Assembly (NCBI RefSeq): GCF_004116465.1
Contig: NZ_PDJV01000004.1
Span: forward strand, 62,001-126,000
From: Arcobacter sp. F2176
Lineage (GTDB): Bacteria > Campylobacterota > Campylobacteria > Campylobacterales > Arcobacteraceae
Direction of reading: 5' to 3'
DNA: 64,000 nucleotides
Position numbers and translations under genes: made by a program. Of this stretch, positions 17,614 through 25,947 are shown piece by piece. The number at the start of each line of letters is the position of its first letter. Within the stretch, counting starts at the first letter, position 1. The notes below the pieces were generated by a model. The model saw nothing but the letters and a program-made list of their open reading frames with translations. It did no database searches and was not told the origin of the DNA.

Positions 17614-17635
17614 TACATAATTTGTACATATTTTG
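17614..17635. promoter_or_regulatory. Tandem 11-bp repeat upstream of pta
   Basis: TACATAATTTG followed directly by TACATATTTTG, ten of eleven bases equal. It lies 122-143 bases before the pta start codon. The one-turn period is what OmpR-family regulators use for head-to-tail binding. Function is inferred; in such AT-rich DNA chance similarity is possible. Confidence 0.35.
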
Positions 17636-17724
17636 ATTTAAAATAAAAATATGGGAAGAAAAGTAATAAAAAAGTAGTTGAAAAAGATTTATTTTGTTAG
17701 TAGTTGTGTTTCAAGAGTGTATTA

Positions 17725-18039
17725 TTAACAACACTCTTGTTCACATTTATTTAATGCATTAATTGCTTGTTCATCTTCTGCTTTTTCAAAAAGTTCATCT
17801 AAATAAAAACTATTAGAACAAACTAAATACAAAAGTTCTTCTTTTGTGTCAGATTTTGGATCCCTATCATAATATGCTTTAGGAATCATTGGCACAATTT
17901 TTTTCCAATAAATATTCATATTTTTTGGATTTTCAAGAACCCTTAACATATTGTCAATAACTACACAAGCATTTTCAAAACAATCAATATTTTTGAAGCT
18001 TTCATAGCTTTCGTTTACTCTTATTTCAAAATTAGACAT
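17725..18039 (-). CDS. cowN: CowN, protects nitrogenase against carbon monoxide
   Basis: A 104-residue soluble protein that I recognise as CowN, which sustains nitrogenase turnover in the presence of the inhibitor CO (described in Rhodospirillum rubrum and Gluconacetobacter diazotrophicus). The diagnostic parts are S-F-K-N-I-D-C at residues 14-20 followed by N-A, the Y-W-K-K-I block, the L-F-E-K-A-E-D-E-Q-A acidic helix, and the C-terminal E-Q-E-C-C. No nif gene is in the window. It is divergent from the AraC-type regulator across 99 bases, which may control it. Its presence suggests a diazotrophic strain. The assignment is from memory of the family pattern; length and both conserved ends agree. 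Confidence 0.8.
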   Translation of the reverse strand: MSNFEIRVNESYESFKNIDCFENACVVIDNMLRVLENPKNMNIYWKKIVPMIPKAYYDRDPKSDTKEELLYLVCSNSFYLDELFEKAEDEQAINALNKCEQECC

Positions 18040-18138
18040 TTTTTCTCCTAGATGTTGTTTAAAAATTATACAGTTTAATATATTATTTGATATGCTATGA
18101 AATGAAAAAATATTGACATTTTACGAAAATGGAGTTGC

Positions 18139-19140
18139 ATGGCACAGGTTTCTTCTATTACATTTCACTATATACTCAAAGCACTAGAAAAAAGTACTTT
18201 GATTTCAATTGATGAAATGTTAAATCAAGTTAATTTATCAAAAAATGTTTTACTAAAAGAAGATATTAAAATAGATAGTTCAAAGTTATCTGATATTTTC
18301 AATTATTGTATGAAAAAAAGTGGTGATTATACTTTGTCTTTAAAAATAGGTAGTTCTATTACTTATCACTCTTTAGGAATTTTAGGCTATTTATTACTAA
18401 ATGCCAAAAACCTAAAAGAAGTGATTGAAAAGTTTGATTATTACCAAAAAATTATTAGTGGATTTATAAAGTTTCATTTAATAAAAGATGAACAATATTA
18501 TAAAATGCTTATATATATAAATGAAAATCCAATGATACCAGTACCAAATTTTCATGCTGAAGTTCACTTAAGTGCAATAATGGCAATTTTAAATCAAATA
18601 ATTGGTTATAAAATTACTCCTGATTTAACAAGCTTTTCTATAGGTAGTTTGGAAAATATTGAAAAATATAAAGATATATTTGGTGAAAATATTATTTTTA
18701 ATAAAAGTGAAAATGCAATTTTATTTAAAATGGATAAATTAAATATTGAAATAAATAATTCAAACCCAGTAATGCTAGAACATTTTGAATCACAAGCAAA
18801 TAATATACTTGAAACTATGCAAATAAGTACTTGTTATTCAAAAGTAAAAAGGGAAATTTTAAAGAATATTGGAGAAAATGAAATAAGCATAGAACTTATA
18901 GCAAATAGACTACACGTTAGTATTAGAACACTACAATATAACTTAAAAGCTGAAAATAAAAAATTTAGAGATGCACTGTTAAGTGTTAAGATGCAATTAG
19001 CAAATCATTATATAAAAAATACAAAAATGGATTTTGGAAGTATCGCTATTTTATTAGGATATAAAGAGTCTAGCTCATTTTTTAGAGCTTATAAAAAGTA
19101 TTATAATCAAACTCCTAAGAGTTTCGAAGTAAAGGGTTAG
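18139..19140 (+). CDS. AraC family transcriptional regulator
   Basis: A 333-residue regulator with an N-terminal effector domain of the OruR/ArgR-like type (about residues 10-200) and a C-terminal AraC double helix-turn-helix (about 235-330): I-S-I-E-L-I-A-N-R-L-H-V-S-I-R-T-L-Q for the first and D-F-G-S-I-A-I-L-L-G-Y-K-E-S-S-S-F-F-R-A-Y for the second, ending in the typical Y-Y-N-Q-T-P-K-S-F. GGAG lies four bases before the ATG. It is divergent from cowN and converges on the second acetate kinase gene with a four-base overlap of stop codons. Likely targets are cowN and/or ackA2, but nothing in the sequence proves it. The effector is unknown. Confidence 0.88.
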   Translation: MAQVSSITFHYILKALEKSTLISIDEMLNQVNLSKNVLLKEDIKIDSSKLSDIFNYCMKKSGDYTLSLKIGSSITYHSLGILGYLLLNAKNLKEVIEKFDYYQKIISGFIKFHLIKDEQYYKMLIYINENPMIPVPNFHAEVHLSAIMAILNQIIGYKITPDLTSFSIGSLENIEKYKDIFGENIIFNKSENAILFKMDKLNIEINNSNPVMLEHFESQANNILETMQISTCYSKVKREILKNIGENEISIELIANRLHVSIRTLQYNLKAENKKFRDALLSVKMQLANHYIKNTKMDFGSIAILLGYKESSSFFRAYKKYYNQTPKSFEVKG

Positions 19141-20333
19141 TTACCCTTTACTAGCTTATATGTATCTTGTGCTATTACTAGTTCTTCATTTGTAGGAATT
19201 ACAAATATTCTTGTATTCGAATCTTCTGCACTTATTTCTCTATTTTCTTTTGATCTAATTTTATTTTTTTCTTTATCTAGTACTATACCCATAAAGTCCA
19301 AATCAGAACAGGCATTTTCTCTTATTAAATCTGAATTTTCACCAATACCAGCTGTAAAACAAATAGCATCAACTCCACCCATTAATCCTGCATAAGAACA
19401 GATAAATCTTTTAATTTTATTACATAACATTGTGATTGTAACTTTTGCTCTTTTATCTCCATCATTGGCAGCTTTTATTACCTCTCTTAAATCAGAACTG
19501 ATACCAGATAGTCCTAAAATACCAGATTTTTTATTTAGATAATCAATTATTTGATGTGGATCCATATTCTTTTTTCCCATTAAATATGGAATAACACCAG
19601 CGTCAATATCTCCACATCTAGTTCCCATAATTAAACCTTCTAGTGGAGTTAATCCCATAGTTGTAGATAATGATTTTCCATCTTTAACTGCACAAAGTGA
19701 AGAGCCATTTCCTAAATGACAAACAATAATTCTAGTATCTTTTTTGTTTCCTAAAAGTTTTATTGCTTCTTTTGAAACATAACTGTGACTTGTCCCATGA
19801 AAGCCATATTTTCTTAATTTAAATTTTGTATAATCTTCATGTGGAACAGCATATAAATAGTTTTCAGGTGGCATTGTTTGATGAAATGCTGTATCAAATA
19901 CAGCAACATTTGGTTTTCCTGGTATTAATTCTTGACAAATTCTCATGCCTAAAATATGAGCAGGATTATGTAAAGGTGCTAAAGGTATTAGCTCTTCAAT
20001 TTGTTTTATTACTTTTTCTGTGATTATTACTGATGATTTAAAGTGCTCCCCACCATGAACAACTCTGTGCCCAATAGCATCAATTTCATCAACAGAATCA
20101 ATAACTTTTGTTTCATAAATAGTTAATGTTTTTAAAACAAGTTCTATTGCTTCTTTATGTGTTGGCATCTCTATTTCAAAAGTTAATTTCTTATTTACAC
20201 CAACTTCATGTTTAAGTATTCCATCAATTCCAATTCTTTCAACCAATCCACTAGCTATTGCTTCCCCTGTTTTCGTATCCACTAGTTGATATTTTAAAGA
20301 AGAACTCCCCGCATTTAATACAAGTACTAACAT
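19137..20333 (-). CDS. ackA: Acetate/propionate kinase, copy 2
   Basis: A 398-residue second acetokinase with all family blocks: N-A-G-S-S-S-L-K-Y, V-F-D-T-A-F-H-Q-T-M, K-Y-G-F-H-G-T-S-H, C-H-L-G-N-G-S-S, and A-G-I-G-E-N (where copy 1 has G-G-I-G-E-N). It is clearly homologous to copy 1 over its whole length but diverged throughout, so it is not a recent duplication. It has no pta beside it. Instead it is downstream of the exonuclease/CBS pair on the same strand and converges on an AraC regulator gene, overlapping it by four bases. It could serve acetate activation, propionate, or an alternative growth condition; sequence alone does not separate acetate from propionate kinase. Confidence 0.9.
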   Translation of the reverse strand: MLVLVLNAGSSSLKYQLVDTKTGEAIASGLVERIGIDGILKHEVGVNKKLTFEIEMPTHKEAIELVLKTLTIYETKVIDSVDEIDAIGHRVVHGGEHFKSSVIITEKVIKQIEELIPLAPLHNPAHILGMRICQELIPGKPNVAVFDTAFHQTMPPENYLYAVPHEDYTKFKLRKYGFHGTSHSYVSKEAIKLLGNKKDTRIIVCHLGNGSSLCAVKDGKSLSTTMGLTPLEGLIMGTRCGDIDAGVIPYLMGKKNMDPHQIIDYLNKKSGILGLSGISSDLREVIKAANDGDKRAKVTITMLCNKIKRFICSYAGLMGGVDAICFTAGIGENSDLIRENACSDLDFMGIVLDKEKNKIRSKENREISAEDSNTRIFVIPTNEELVIAQDTYKLVKGN

Positions 20334-20420
20334 ATATAAATCCCTTCGTTATAATTTAAGGTAAAGATTATAGTAGTATTTTTTGGAAATACTTATTAAG
20401 TTATTATTTAAATTTGTTTG

Positions 20421-21050
20421 TTAAGTATAAAATGTTGATTTGGCAGCTGGTAAGCCTTTTAGTTTTAGAAAAATCATAGAAGTCATTATTGCATCATTTA
20501 GAGCATCATGTTTTCCTAATAGTGGTATATCTAGTTCTTTCATTATTGTGTCAAATTTTAAATCAACAAATTCATAGTCACTTCTTCTTTTTTTAGTTTT
20601 ATAATACATAGAAGATACTTCAATTGATGAGTTTGGAAGTTTTATTCCAATATATTTTTTTGTGTATTTTGAAATAATTGCCATATCAAATTTTATGTAA
20701 TATCCAACAATAACTCTAGAACCTATGAATTTAATAAGTTCATAAATAGCTTCTTCTGGTTCAATTGCATTTTCTAAATCTATTGGTCTTATTCTATGAA
20801 TAAGAATTGATTGCGTAGATATTTTATCAGATGGTTTTACATATATGTTAAATGTTTTGCTCATTAGCACTTTATTTTCTTTAATAATAACTGCACCAAT
20901 AGATAAAATTTCATCTTTTTTGGGATTTAGACCTGTGGTTTCACAATCTAAGCAAACATATTCATTTTTTGGTTCTTCATCAAAAAGATATTCAAACTCT
21001 TTTTTTATGAGTTTTTTCTTTTGCAGATTTCTAAAAAAGTTTCTGAACAT
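20421..21050 (-). CDS. DnaQ-like 3'-5' exonuclease
   Basis: A 209-residue DEDDh exonuclease resembling the epsilon subunit of DNA polymerase III. Exo I is V-C-L-D-C-E-T-T-G (Asp35, Glu37). Exo II lies in the G-Y-Y-I-K-F-D segment. The last motif K-H-D-A-L-N-D-A (His and Asp) is near residue 180. The N-terminal 28 residues are basic and precede the domain. It overlaps the preceding cNMP/CBS/nucleotidyltransferase gene by one base, so they are translated together. As I recall, this pairing is common beside acetate-type sodium symporters in Proteobacteria. Its role there is unknown; turnover of a nucleotide signal or small RNA is one possibility. It need not be a replication protein. Confidence 0.85.
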   Translation of the reverse strand: MFRNFFRNLQKKKLIKKEFEYLFDEEPKNEYVCLDCETTGLNPKKDEILSIGAVIIKENKVLMSKTFNIYVKPSDKISTQSILIHRIRPIDLENAIEPEEAIYELIKFIGSRVIVGYYIKFDMAIISKYTKKYIGIKLPNSSIEVSSMYYKTKKRRSDYEFVDLKFDTIMKELDIPLLGKHDALNDAIMTSMIFLKLKGLPAAKSTFYT

Positions 21051-22867
21051 TATGAAATCTTATCTATTCTAAATGTATATGTAATGAATTTCTTGAAGTC
21101 AATTACAATTTTAAAACTATCTTTTAATAAATCCCTTTCTATTTTTCCCAAAGAATGAGTATCTATTTCATTATTTATTTTTTTATTTTCTTGAAGTTTT
21201 AAAAGTTGTGATTTTAATCTTAAGGTACAAAGTACATCAAATGCTTCCAATAACTCATTTGCCATACTTGATTCTAAAACTTTTTTTCTCTCTAAAATTT
21301 TGATTCTTTTTACTGTTGTTGTTTCTCTAATTCTTTCTCTTAGTGCAAGACTTCTTACTCCTTGTACAATTGGAAAAATACCTGTTTTTTTTATATCAAT
21401 ATAGTGAGTTTTTGTCATAAAATTTGCAATAATATTTGGTGTATCAAAGGCTAGAGTTGCTTTTGCAAAGTATGCCATAAAGACATCTTTGTCATGTAGT
21501 TTATTAAATAAATCATCTTTTAATTTGATTAATAACTCTTTATCTCCTGCAACTGCAAAAGAGTCAAAAAATATTGCTAAATCCATATAATTTTGCATAT
21601 CAGGTGCTTCAATCCATTTTTTTGTTTCATCTGTGTATGCTTGAAAACTTTTACACCAAAATGGATTAGAAACCATTATATTACCTTCACAAGGTGGATA
21701 ACCAAAATCTATTAATGTTCTTGTTATCTCTTCCATATATGGTCTATATTGCTCAACATCAACTCCATCTTTTATAATTAAAGCATTATCTTGGTCAGTT
21801 TTTATGATTTGTTCATTTCTTCCTTCACTACCCATAACAACCAAACAAGCACTGTTTAGTAACTCTTTTGGCATAATTAAACTATATAGTTTTTTATAAA
21901 CTTTTGTATTTAATTGACCAATTAAATTTGATATATGATTTACTTTTACACCTTTTGCATTTAAAATTGTAATTGTATTGATTAACTCAATACTTGCTTG
22001 TTTTAAATCTTTTATATTTGAGGCTTTTTTTATTTTTGAATCTACTACGTAAGTATGATTTGCAAAGTGTGATAAAACATCAATTTGTTCTAAAATGCCT
22101 ATCATATTTCCACTATTATCTACAACACCAACTCTTTTTATATTTTTCTTTATTAGTATTGAAAAGGCATCGAATAAATAGTCATCTTTATTTACAGTTA
22201 AAAGCGGGAAAATCGCAATATCATCTACTGGAATTGTCAATGTTCGTCCCTCTAATAGAACTTTCATTTTTAATAATGAGTCTGTTATAATCCCATACTT
22301 TCCATCTTTTTGAACAATGATAGTTGAAGTATTAAATTTTATAGAATTTTCAATTGCATCAATTAGTTTTGTGCCACTTTGCACGATACAAGGTTCGTGG
22401 GTAACTGTATCAGATACTTTAGCAATCATGAAAGATGATAGTTCTGAAGTATATTTTTTTTCTTTTAAATTTTGTAATTTGCTTACTAAATTATTTAAGA
22501 AAAACTCTTTAAACTTAGCATTATTTTCAATTAGAGTAAGAAAAGTCTTTTTTTCTAATTCATAACAAATTAAATCTTCTTTCACTATAAAATTGTTTTT
22601 ACATTCACCATAAATTAATGAATTTGCATCAAATGAATCTTCTTGATGAAAATCCATGACCAATTGCTCTTCACTTGTAATTTCATGAACAGTACCTTTT
22701 ATTATGATAAAAAAATGAGTCGAAACTTTTTCAGGACTTAATATCGTTGTATCTTTGGGATAATAGGCAATATCCATATTTCTAATACAAAGTTTCATTT
22801 CTTCTTCATTTAAAACTTCAAAGGGATGAATATTTGATAAGAAAGATTCTTGGTCTCTTAAACTCAT
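21050..22867 (-). CDS. cNMP-binding/CBS/DUF294 nucleotidyltransferase-like protein
   Basis: A 605-residue cytoplasmic signalling protein. Residues 13-130 look like a cyclic-nucleotide-binding domain. About 150-270 is a CBS pair (two repeats ending I-I-T-D-S-L and G-I-L-E-Q-I-D). The nucleotidyltransferase-type core is at 342-362, with V-M-G-S-E-G-R and the two acidic residues in K-T-D-Q-D-N-A. The rest is the DUF294 substrate-binding-like C-terminus. This domain set resembles GlnD-like uridylyltransferases, and the core motif appears intact. It starts after the symporter terminator and is coupled to the exonuclease gene by a one-base overlap. The neighbourhood suggests regulation of acetate uptake or activation, but the substrate is unknown. 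Confidence 0.86.
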   Translation of the reverse strand: MSLRDQESFLSNIHPFEVLNEEEMKLCIRNMDIAYYPKDTTILSPEKVSTHFFIIIKGTVHEITSEEQLVMDFHQEDSFDANSLIYGECKNNFIVKEDLICYELEKKTFLTLIENNAKFKEFFLNNLVSKLQNLKEKKYTSELSSFMIAKVSDTVTHEPCIVQSGTKLIDAIENSIKFNTSTIIVQKDGKYGIITDSLLKMKVLLEGRTLTIPVDDIAIFPLLTVNKDDYLFDAFSILIKKNIKRVGVVDNSGNMIGILEQIDVLSHFANHTYVVDSKIKKASNIKDLKQASIELINTITILNAKGVKVNHISNLIGQLNTKVYKKLYSLIMPKELLNSACLVVMGSEGRNEQIIKTDQDNALIIKDGVDVEQYRPYMEEITRTLIDFGYPPCEGNIMVSNPFWCKSFQAYTDETKKWIEAPDMQNYMDLAIFFDSFAVAGDKELLIKLKDDLFNKLHDKDVFMAYFAKATLAFDTPNIIANFMTKTHYIDIKKTGIFPIVQGVRSLALRERIRETTTVKRIKILERKKVLESSMANELLEAFDVLCTLRLKSQLLKLQENKKINNEIDTHSLGKIERDLLKDSFKIVIDFKKFITYTFRIDKIS

Positions 22868-22943
22868 TTAAAACCTTTTTTAAAGTATTGTACTCTCTTA
22901 TTTATACTCTTCTAATAAATAAAGTAGAAATAAAAAAGTAAAA

Positions 22944-22971
22944 AAAAAGTATACCCGAAGGTATACTTTTT
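22944..22971 (-). terminator. Terminator of the symporter operon
   Basis: A perfect 12-bp stem (22944-22955 with 22960-22971) with a CGAA tetraloop, followed on the minus strand by eight T in total. It separates the symporter genes from the cNMP/CBS gene. Confidence 0.92.
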
Positions 22972-22988
22972 AGTAACTAATCTTAAGA

Positions 22989-24842
22989 TTAGTGATCTAC
23001 AGCGTCACCCGCACCTGAAGGAATTCTAATTCTTTCAACAAGATCTTGAATCTCTTGTGGTGGTGGAGGAGTCATTCTTGATACAATCATTGCAACAATT
23101 AAGTGTAAGATTGTTCCTATTGTTCCAATACCAGTTGGATCAATTCCTAAGAAATAATTTGCTTTATCTCCACCTAAAAATACGAAGTAAACAATGTATC
23201 CAAAAGTAAAGATAAGACCAGTTAAAATACCAGCAATAGCACCTTCTTTATTCATTCTCTTATCAAATACCCCAAGAATAATTGTAGGGAAGAATGCAGC
23301 AGCAGCAAGTCCAAATGCAAATGCAACAACTTGTGCAACAAATCCTGGAGGGTGAATCCCTAAGTAACCAGCAATACAAATTGCAACTACCGCAGAGATT
23401 CTAGCCCACATTAACTCAGTTTTTTCATTTAATGTTGATTTACCAGTATCTTTATCTTTGAAAATAACTTGCCCCATTAAGTCATGAGAAATTGCAGAAG
23501 CAATTACAAGTAATAAACCAGCAGCAGTTGATAATGCAGCAGCAAGACCCCCAGCAGCAATGAATGCAATTACCCAATTAGGTAAGTTAGCAATTTCAGG
23601 ATTAGCAAGAACCATGATATCTCTATCAACATATAACTCATTTTCTATTTTCCCACTATTTGCAGCAGGAACAGCATTTGTAGTTATTCTTTCCCCATAT
23701 TCTCCAGTTTTAGTACCATCGAATGCAGGTTTACCTTTAAATGCAGCATCCGGAGCATATTGAATTTTACCATCACCATTTCTATCTGTCCATGCTAATA
23801 ATCCACCATGTTCCCATGTTTTAAACCATTTACCATTATTACCTTCAATCTCACCATTAACGAAAGCTTTATATTCAACATTTTGAACATTTTTAATTAA
23901 GTTAACTCTTGAGAATGCAGCAACTGAAGAAATCGTTGTATACATAATCGCAATAAATACTAATGCCCAACCAGCAGATACTCTAGCATCTTTAACAGTT
24001 GGTACTGTAAAGAATCTAACGATAACGTGTGGTAAACCAGCTGTTCCTAACATAAGAGCAGTAGTTAACATAAATACATTTTTTAAGTTACCTGATTCAG
24101 TATATGCTTTAAAGCCTAAGTCAGTAACTGCAGTGTCTAATGCATGTAGTAAATATGTACCTTCTGGAATAACTCTAACACCATCATCAAATGCAAATGT
24201 TGTAGTATTAAAAATACCTAATTGTGGTAAAAATGTATCAGTTACTTGTAACGATAAGAAAATTGCAGGAATCATATATGCAAAAATCATAACAACATAT
24301 TGAGCAACTTGTGTATATGTGATACCTTTCATACCCCCAAGAACAGAATAGAAGAATACAATACCCATACCAATAAGCACCCCAGTATTAACATCAACTT
24401 GTAAGAATCTTGAGAAAACGATACCAACACCTCTCATTTGTCCAGCAACATATGTGAACGAAACGAAAATAACACCAATAACAGCAACTAATCTTGCTGT
24501 ATCTGAATAATATCTGTCACCAACGAAGTCAGGAACAGTAAATTTACCAAATTTTCTTAAATATGGAGCAAGTAACATAGCAAGTAGAACATATCCCCCT
24601 GTCCAACCCATTAAGTAAGCACTTCCATCAGAACCTTTGAACGATATGATACCTGCAAGCGAAATAAAAGATGCCGCTGACATCCAATCTGCTGCTGTTG
24701 CCATACCATTTGCAACTGGGTGAACCCCCCCACCAGCTACATAGAAATCCTTAGTAGAACCAGCTTTTGCCCAAAGAGCAATACCAATATAAATTGCGAA
24801 TGAGATACCTACGAATAGATAAATTAATGATTGTAATTCCAT
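22989..24842 (-). CDS. Sodium:solute symporter large subunit (acetate-type)
   Basis: A 617-residue SSS-family transporter with about thirteen hydrophobic segments, of the two-component kind (VC_2705 subfamily) that pairs with a small DUF4212 subunit; relatives transport acetate and other short organic acids with Na+. The Na+/substrate core includes A-A-D-W-M-S-A-A-S-F near residue 52. A hydrophilic insertion around 325-400 contains an EF-hand-like loop D-R-N-G-D-G-K-I-Q-Y, which could bind Ca2+ on the periplasmic side. The gene starts 12 bases after the small subunit and is followed by a strong terminator. Acetate as substrate is inferred from the surrounding ackA genes and family; other monocarboxylates are possible. 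Confidence 0.88.
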   Translation of the reverse strand: MELQSLIYLFVGISFAIYIGIALWAKAGSTKDFYVAGGGVHPVANGMATAADWMSAASFISLAGIISFKGSDGSAYLMGWTGGYVLLAMLLAPYLRKFGKFTVPDFVGDRYYSDTARLVAVIGVIFVSFTYVAGQMRGVGIVFSRFLQVDVNTGVLIGMGIVFFYSVLGGMKGITYTQVAQYVVMIFAYMIPAIFLSLQVTDTFLPQLGIFNTTTFAFDDGVRVIPEGTYLLHALDTAVTDLGFKAYTESGNLKNVFMLTTALMLGTAGLPHVIVRFFTVPTVKDARVSAGWALVFIAIMYTTISSVAAFSRVNLIKNVQNVEYKAFVNGEIEGNNGKWFKTWEHGGLLAWTDRNGDGKIQYAPDAAFKGKPAFDGTKTGEYGERITTNAVPAANSGKIENELYVDRDIMVLANPEIANLPNWVIAFIAAGGLAAALSTAAGLLLVIASAISHDLMGQVIFKDKDTGKSTLNEKTELMWARISAVVAICIAGYLGIHPPGFVAQVVAFAFGLAAAAFFPTIILGVFDKRMNKEGAIAGILTGLIFTFGYIVYFVFLGGDKANYFLGIDPTGIGTIGTILHLIVAMIVSRMTPPPPQEIQDLVERIRIPSGAGDAVDH

Positions 24843-24854
24843 ACTCTATTTCTC

Positions 24855-25109
24855 CTATTCGTGAACGCCATATTTTTCGTCAATGCTACTCATTAATTTA
24901 ACATAAACGAAAATAAGAACAACAAACACATATATTGCACCTTGTTGTGCAAACCAAAATCCAAGTTTAACACCACTGATTTCTATAGCATTTAATTCAT
25001 TAATGAATATAATACCACATCCGTAAGAAACAACAAACCAAACTATAAGAAGTTTAAAGATTGTTGAAATATTCTCTTTCCAATAAGCCTGAGCTTTTTC
25101 TGGACTCAT
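24855..25109 (-). CDS. DUF4212 small subunit of sodium:solute symporter
   Basis: An 84-residue membrane protein with two transmembrane segments (about 16-36 and 50-72). The start M-S-P-E-K-A-Q-A-Y-W-K-E-N is the conserved N-terminus of DUF4212, the partner of VC_2705-type symporters. I chose the ATG at 25109 because GGAG lies six bases upstream and it gives the family length; the longer frame to 25193 adds a stretch with no family support. It precedes the large subunit by 12 bases. It has its own upstream region with a tandem direct repeat, and it may also be reached by read-through from the two-component genes. Confidence 0.92.
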   Translation of the reverse strand: MSPEKAQAYWKENISTIFKLLIVWFVVSYGCGIIFINELNAIEISGVKLGFWFAQQGAIYVFVVLIFVYVKLMSSIDEKYGVHE

Positions 25110-25233
25110 AGGTTCTCCTTTTTTGAATTTATCAAAAGAAAAAGTTTCTCTTTTAATAATTAACAATGTAATTGTAATAAGGGTAAATAGCAAAAGGGTA
25201 GCAATCGAATGATTTTCTGAAGAAATTTTGAAA

Positions 25234-25254
25234 TTTATGTAAACTTTATGTAAA
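25234..25254. promoter_or_regulatory. Tandem 11-bp direct repeat upstream of the symporter operon
   Basis: TTTATGTAAA occurs twice (25234-25243 and 25245-25254) with a period of 11, exactly one helical turn. It lies 125-145 bases before the DUF4212 start. OmpR-family regulators such as PhoB bind head-to-tail repeats of this period, and the regulator gene ends 31 bases away. Proposed operator, untested. Confidence 0.5.
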
Positions 25255-25258
25255 TAGG

Positions 25259-25291
25259 ATCATAAAGTACCAAATAAAGGTACTTTATGAT
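25259..25291 (-). terminator. Hairpin at the end of the two-component operon
   Basis: A perfect 13-bp stem (25259-25271 with 25279-25291) with an AAATAAA loop, covering the response regulator stop codon. The T tract after it is poor, so it may only partly stop transcription before the symporter genes. Confidence 0.55.
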
Positions 25292-25947
25292 GAATAGTAT
25301 CTTTCTACTTTATATCCAAGTCCTCTAATATTTTTAATAAAGTCTTCTTTTAGTGCTTTTTTTAATCTTGAAATTTCTGCTCTAATTGTAGGATTATCTA
25401 TATCTTCTGCATCCCAAACATCAACTCTAAATCTTTCAAAATCTACAATCATATTTATATTAAGTGCAAGTATATGGATTATTTCTAATTGTTTTTTAGT
25501 TAAATTTTGAGCTTCATTATTAAAATATAAAATTTTATCAGTTTTTGAATATGAATAGTTTTCAGAAAATTTTATATGAGAAGTAGTTTGTTTGTCTTTT
25601 TTCAAAATTTGATTAATTTTAATACCAAGCTCCTCTAAGTGAAAAGGTTTTTTTATATACTCTCTACACCCAAGTTTGTATGCTTTTGTTATGTCTTCTA
25701 TATCTATAAGTGCAGTAATGAATATTGTAGGTACAAATGTATTTTTTTTATTTAATGTATCTAAAATATCAAAACCATTTATAGTAGGGACATTTACATC
25801 TAATATCAATAAATCATAAGATGTATCTACATTGTCTAAAACATCTTGACCATCAGTAAAACTAGTGACTCTATGTCCAATATTAGATAAGTATTCACTT
25901 ATGGCATTGTTTAACATCATTTCATCTTCAAGAAGTAGTATTTTCAT
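25285..25947 (-). CDS. OmpR-type response regulator
   Basis: A 220-residue two-component regulator. The receiver (1-115) has the acidic cluster Glu7-Asp8-Glu9, phosphoacceptor Asp50 in L-L-I-L-D-V and Lys100 in K-K-P-F. Residues 128-220 form a winged-helix DNA-binding domain ending R-A-E-I-S-R-L-K-K-A-L ... I-R-G-L-G-Y-K-V-E, as in OmpR/PhoB. The ATG at 25947 lies inside the 3' end of the kinase gene (20-base overlap) and gives the normal start M-K-I-L-L-L-E-D-E; the longer frame adds 12 residues. It is cotranscribed with the kinase. Its likely targets are the adjacent symporter genes, given the direct repeat upstream of them. Confidence 0.93.
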   Translation of the reverse strand: MKILLLEDEMMLNNAISEYLSNIGHRVTSFTDGQDVLDNVDTSYDLLILDVNVPTINGFDILDTLNKKNTFVPTIFITALIDIEDITKAYKLGCREYIKKPFHLEELGIKINQILKKDKQTTSHIKFSENYSYSKTDKILYFNNEAQNLTKKQLEIIHILALNINMIVDFERFRVDVWDAEDIDNPTIRAEISRLKKALKEDFIKNIRGLGYKVERYYSS

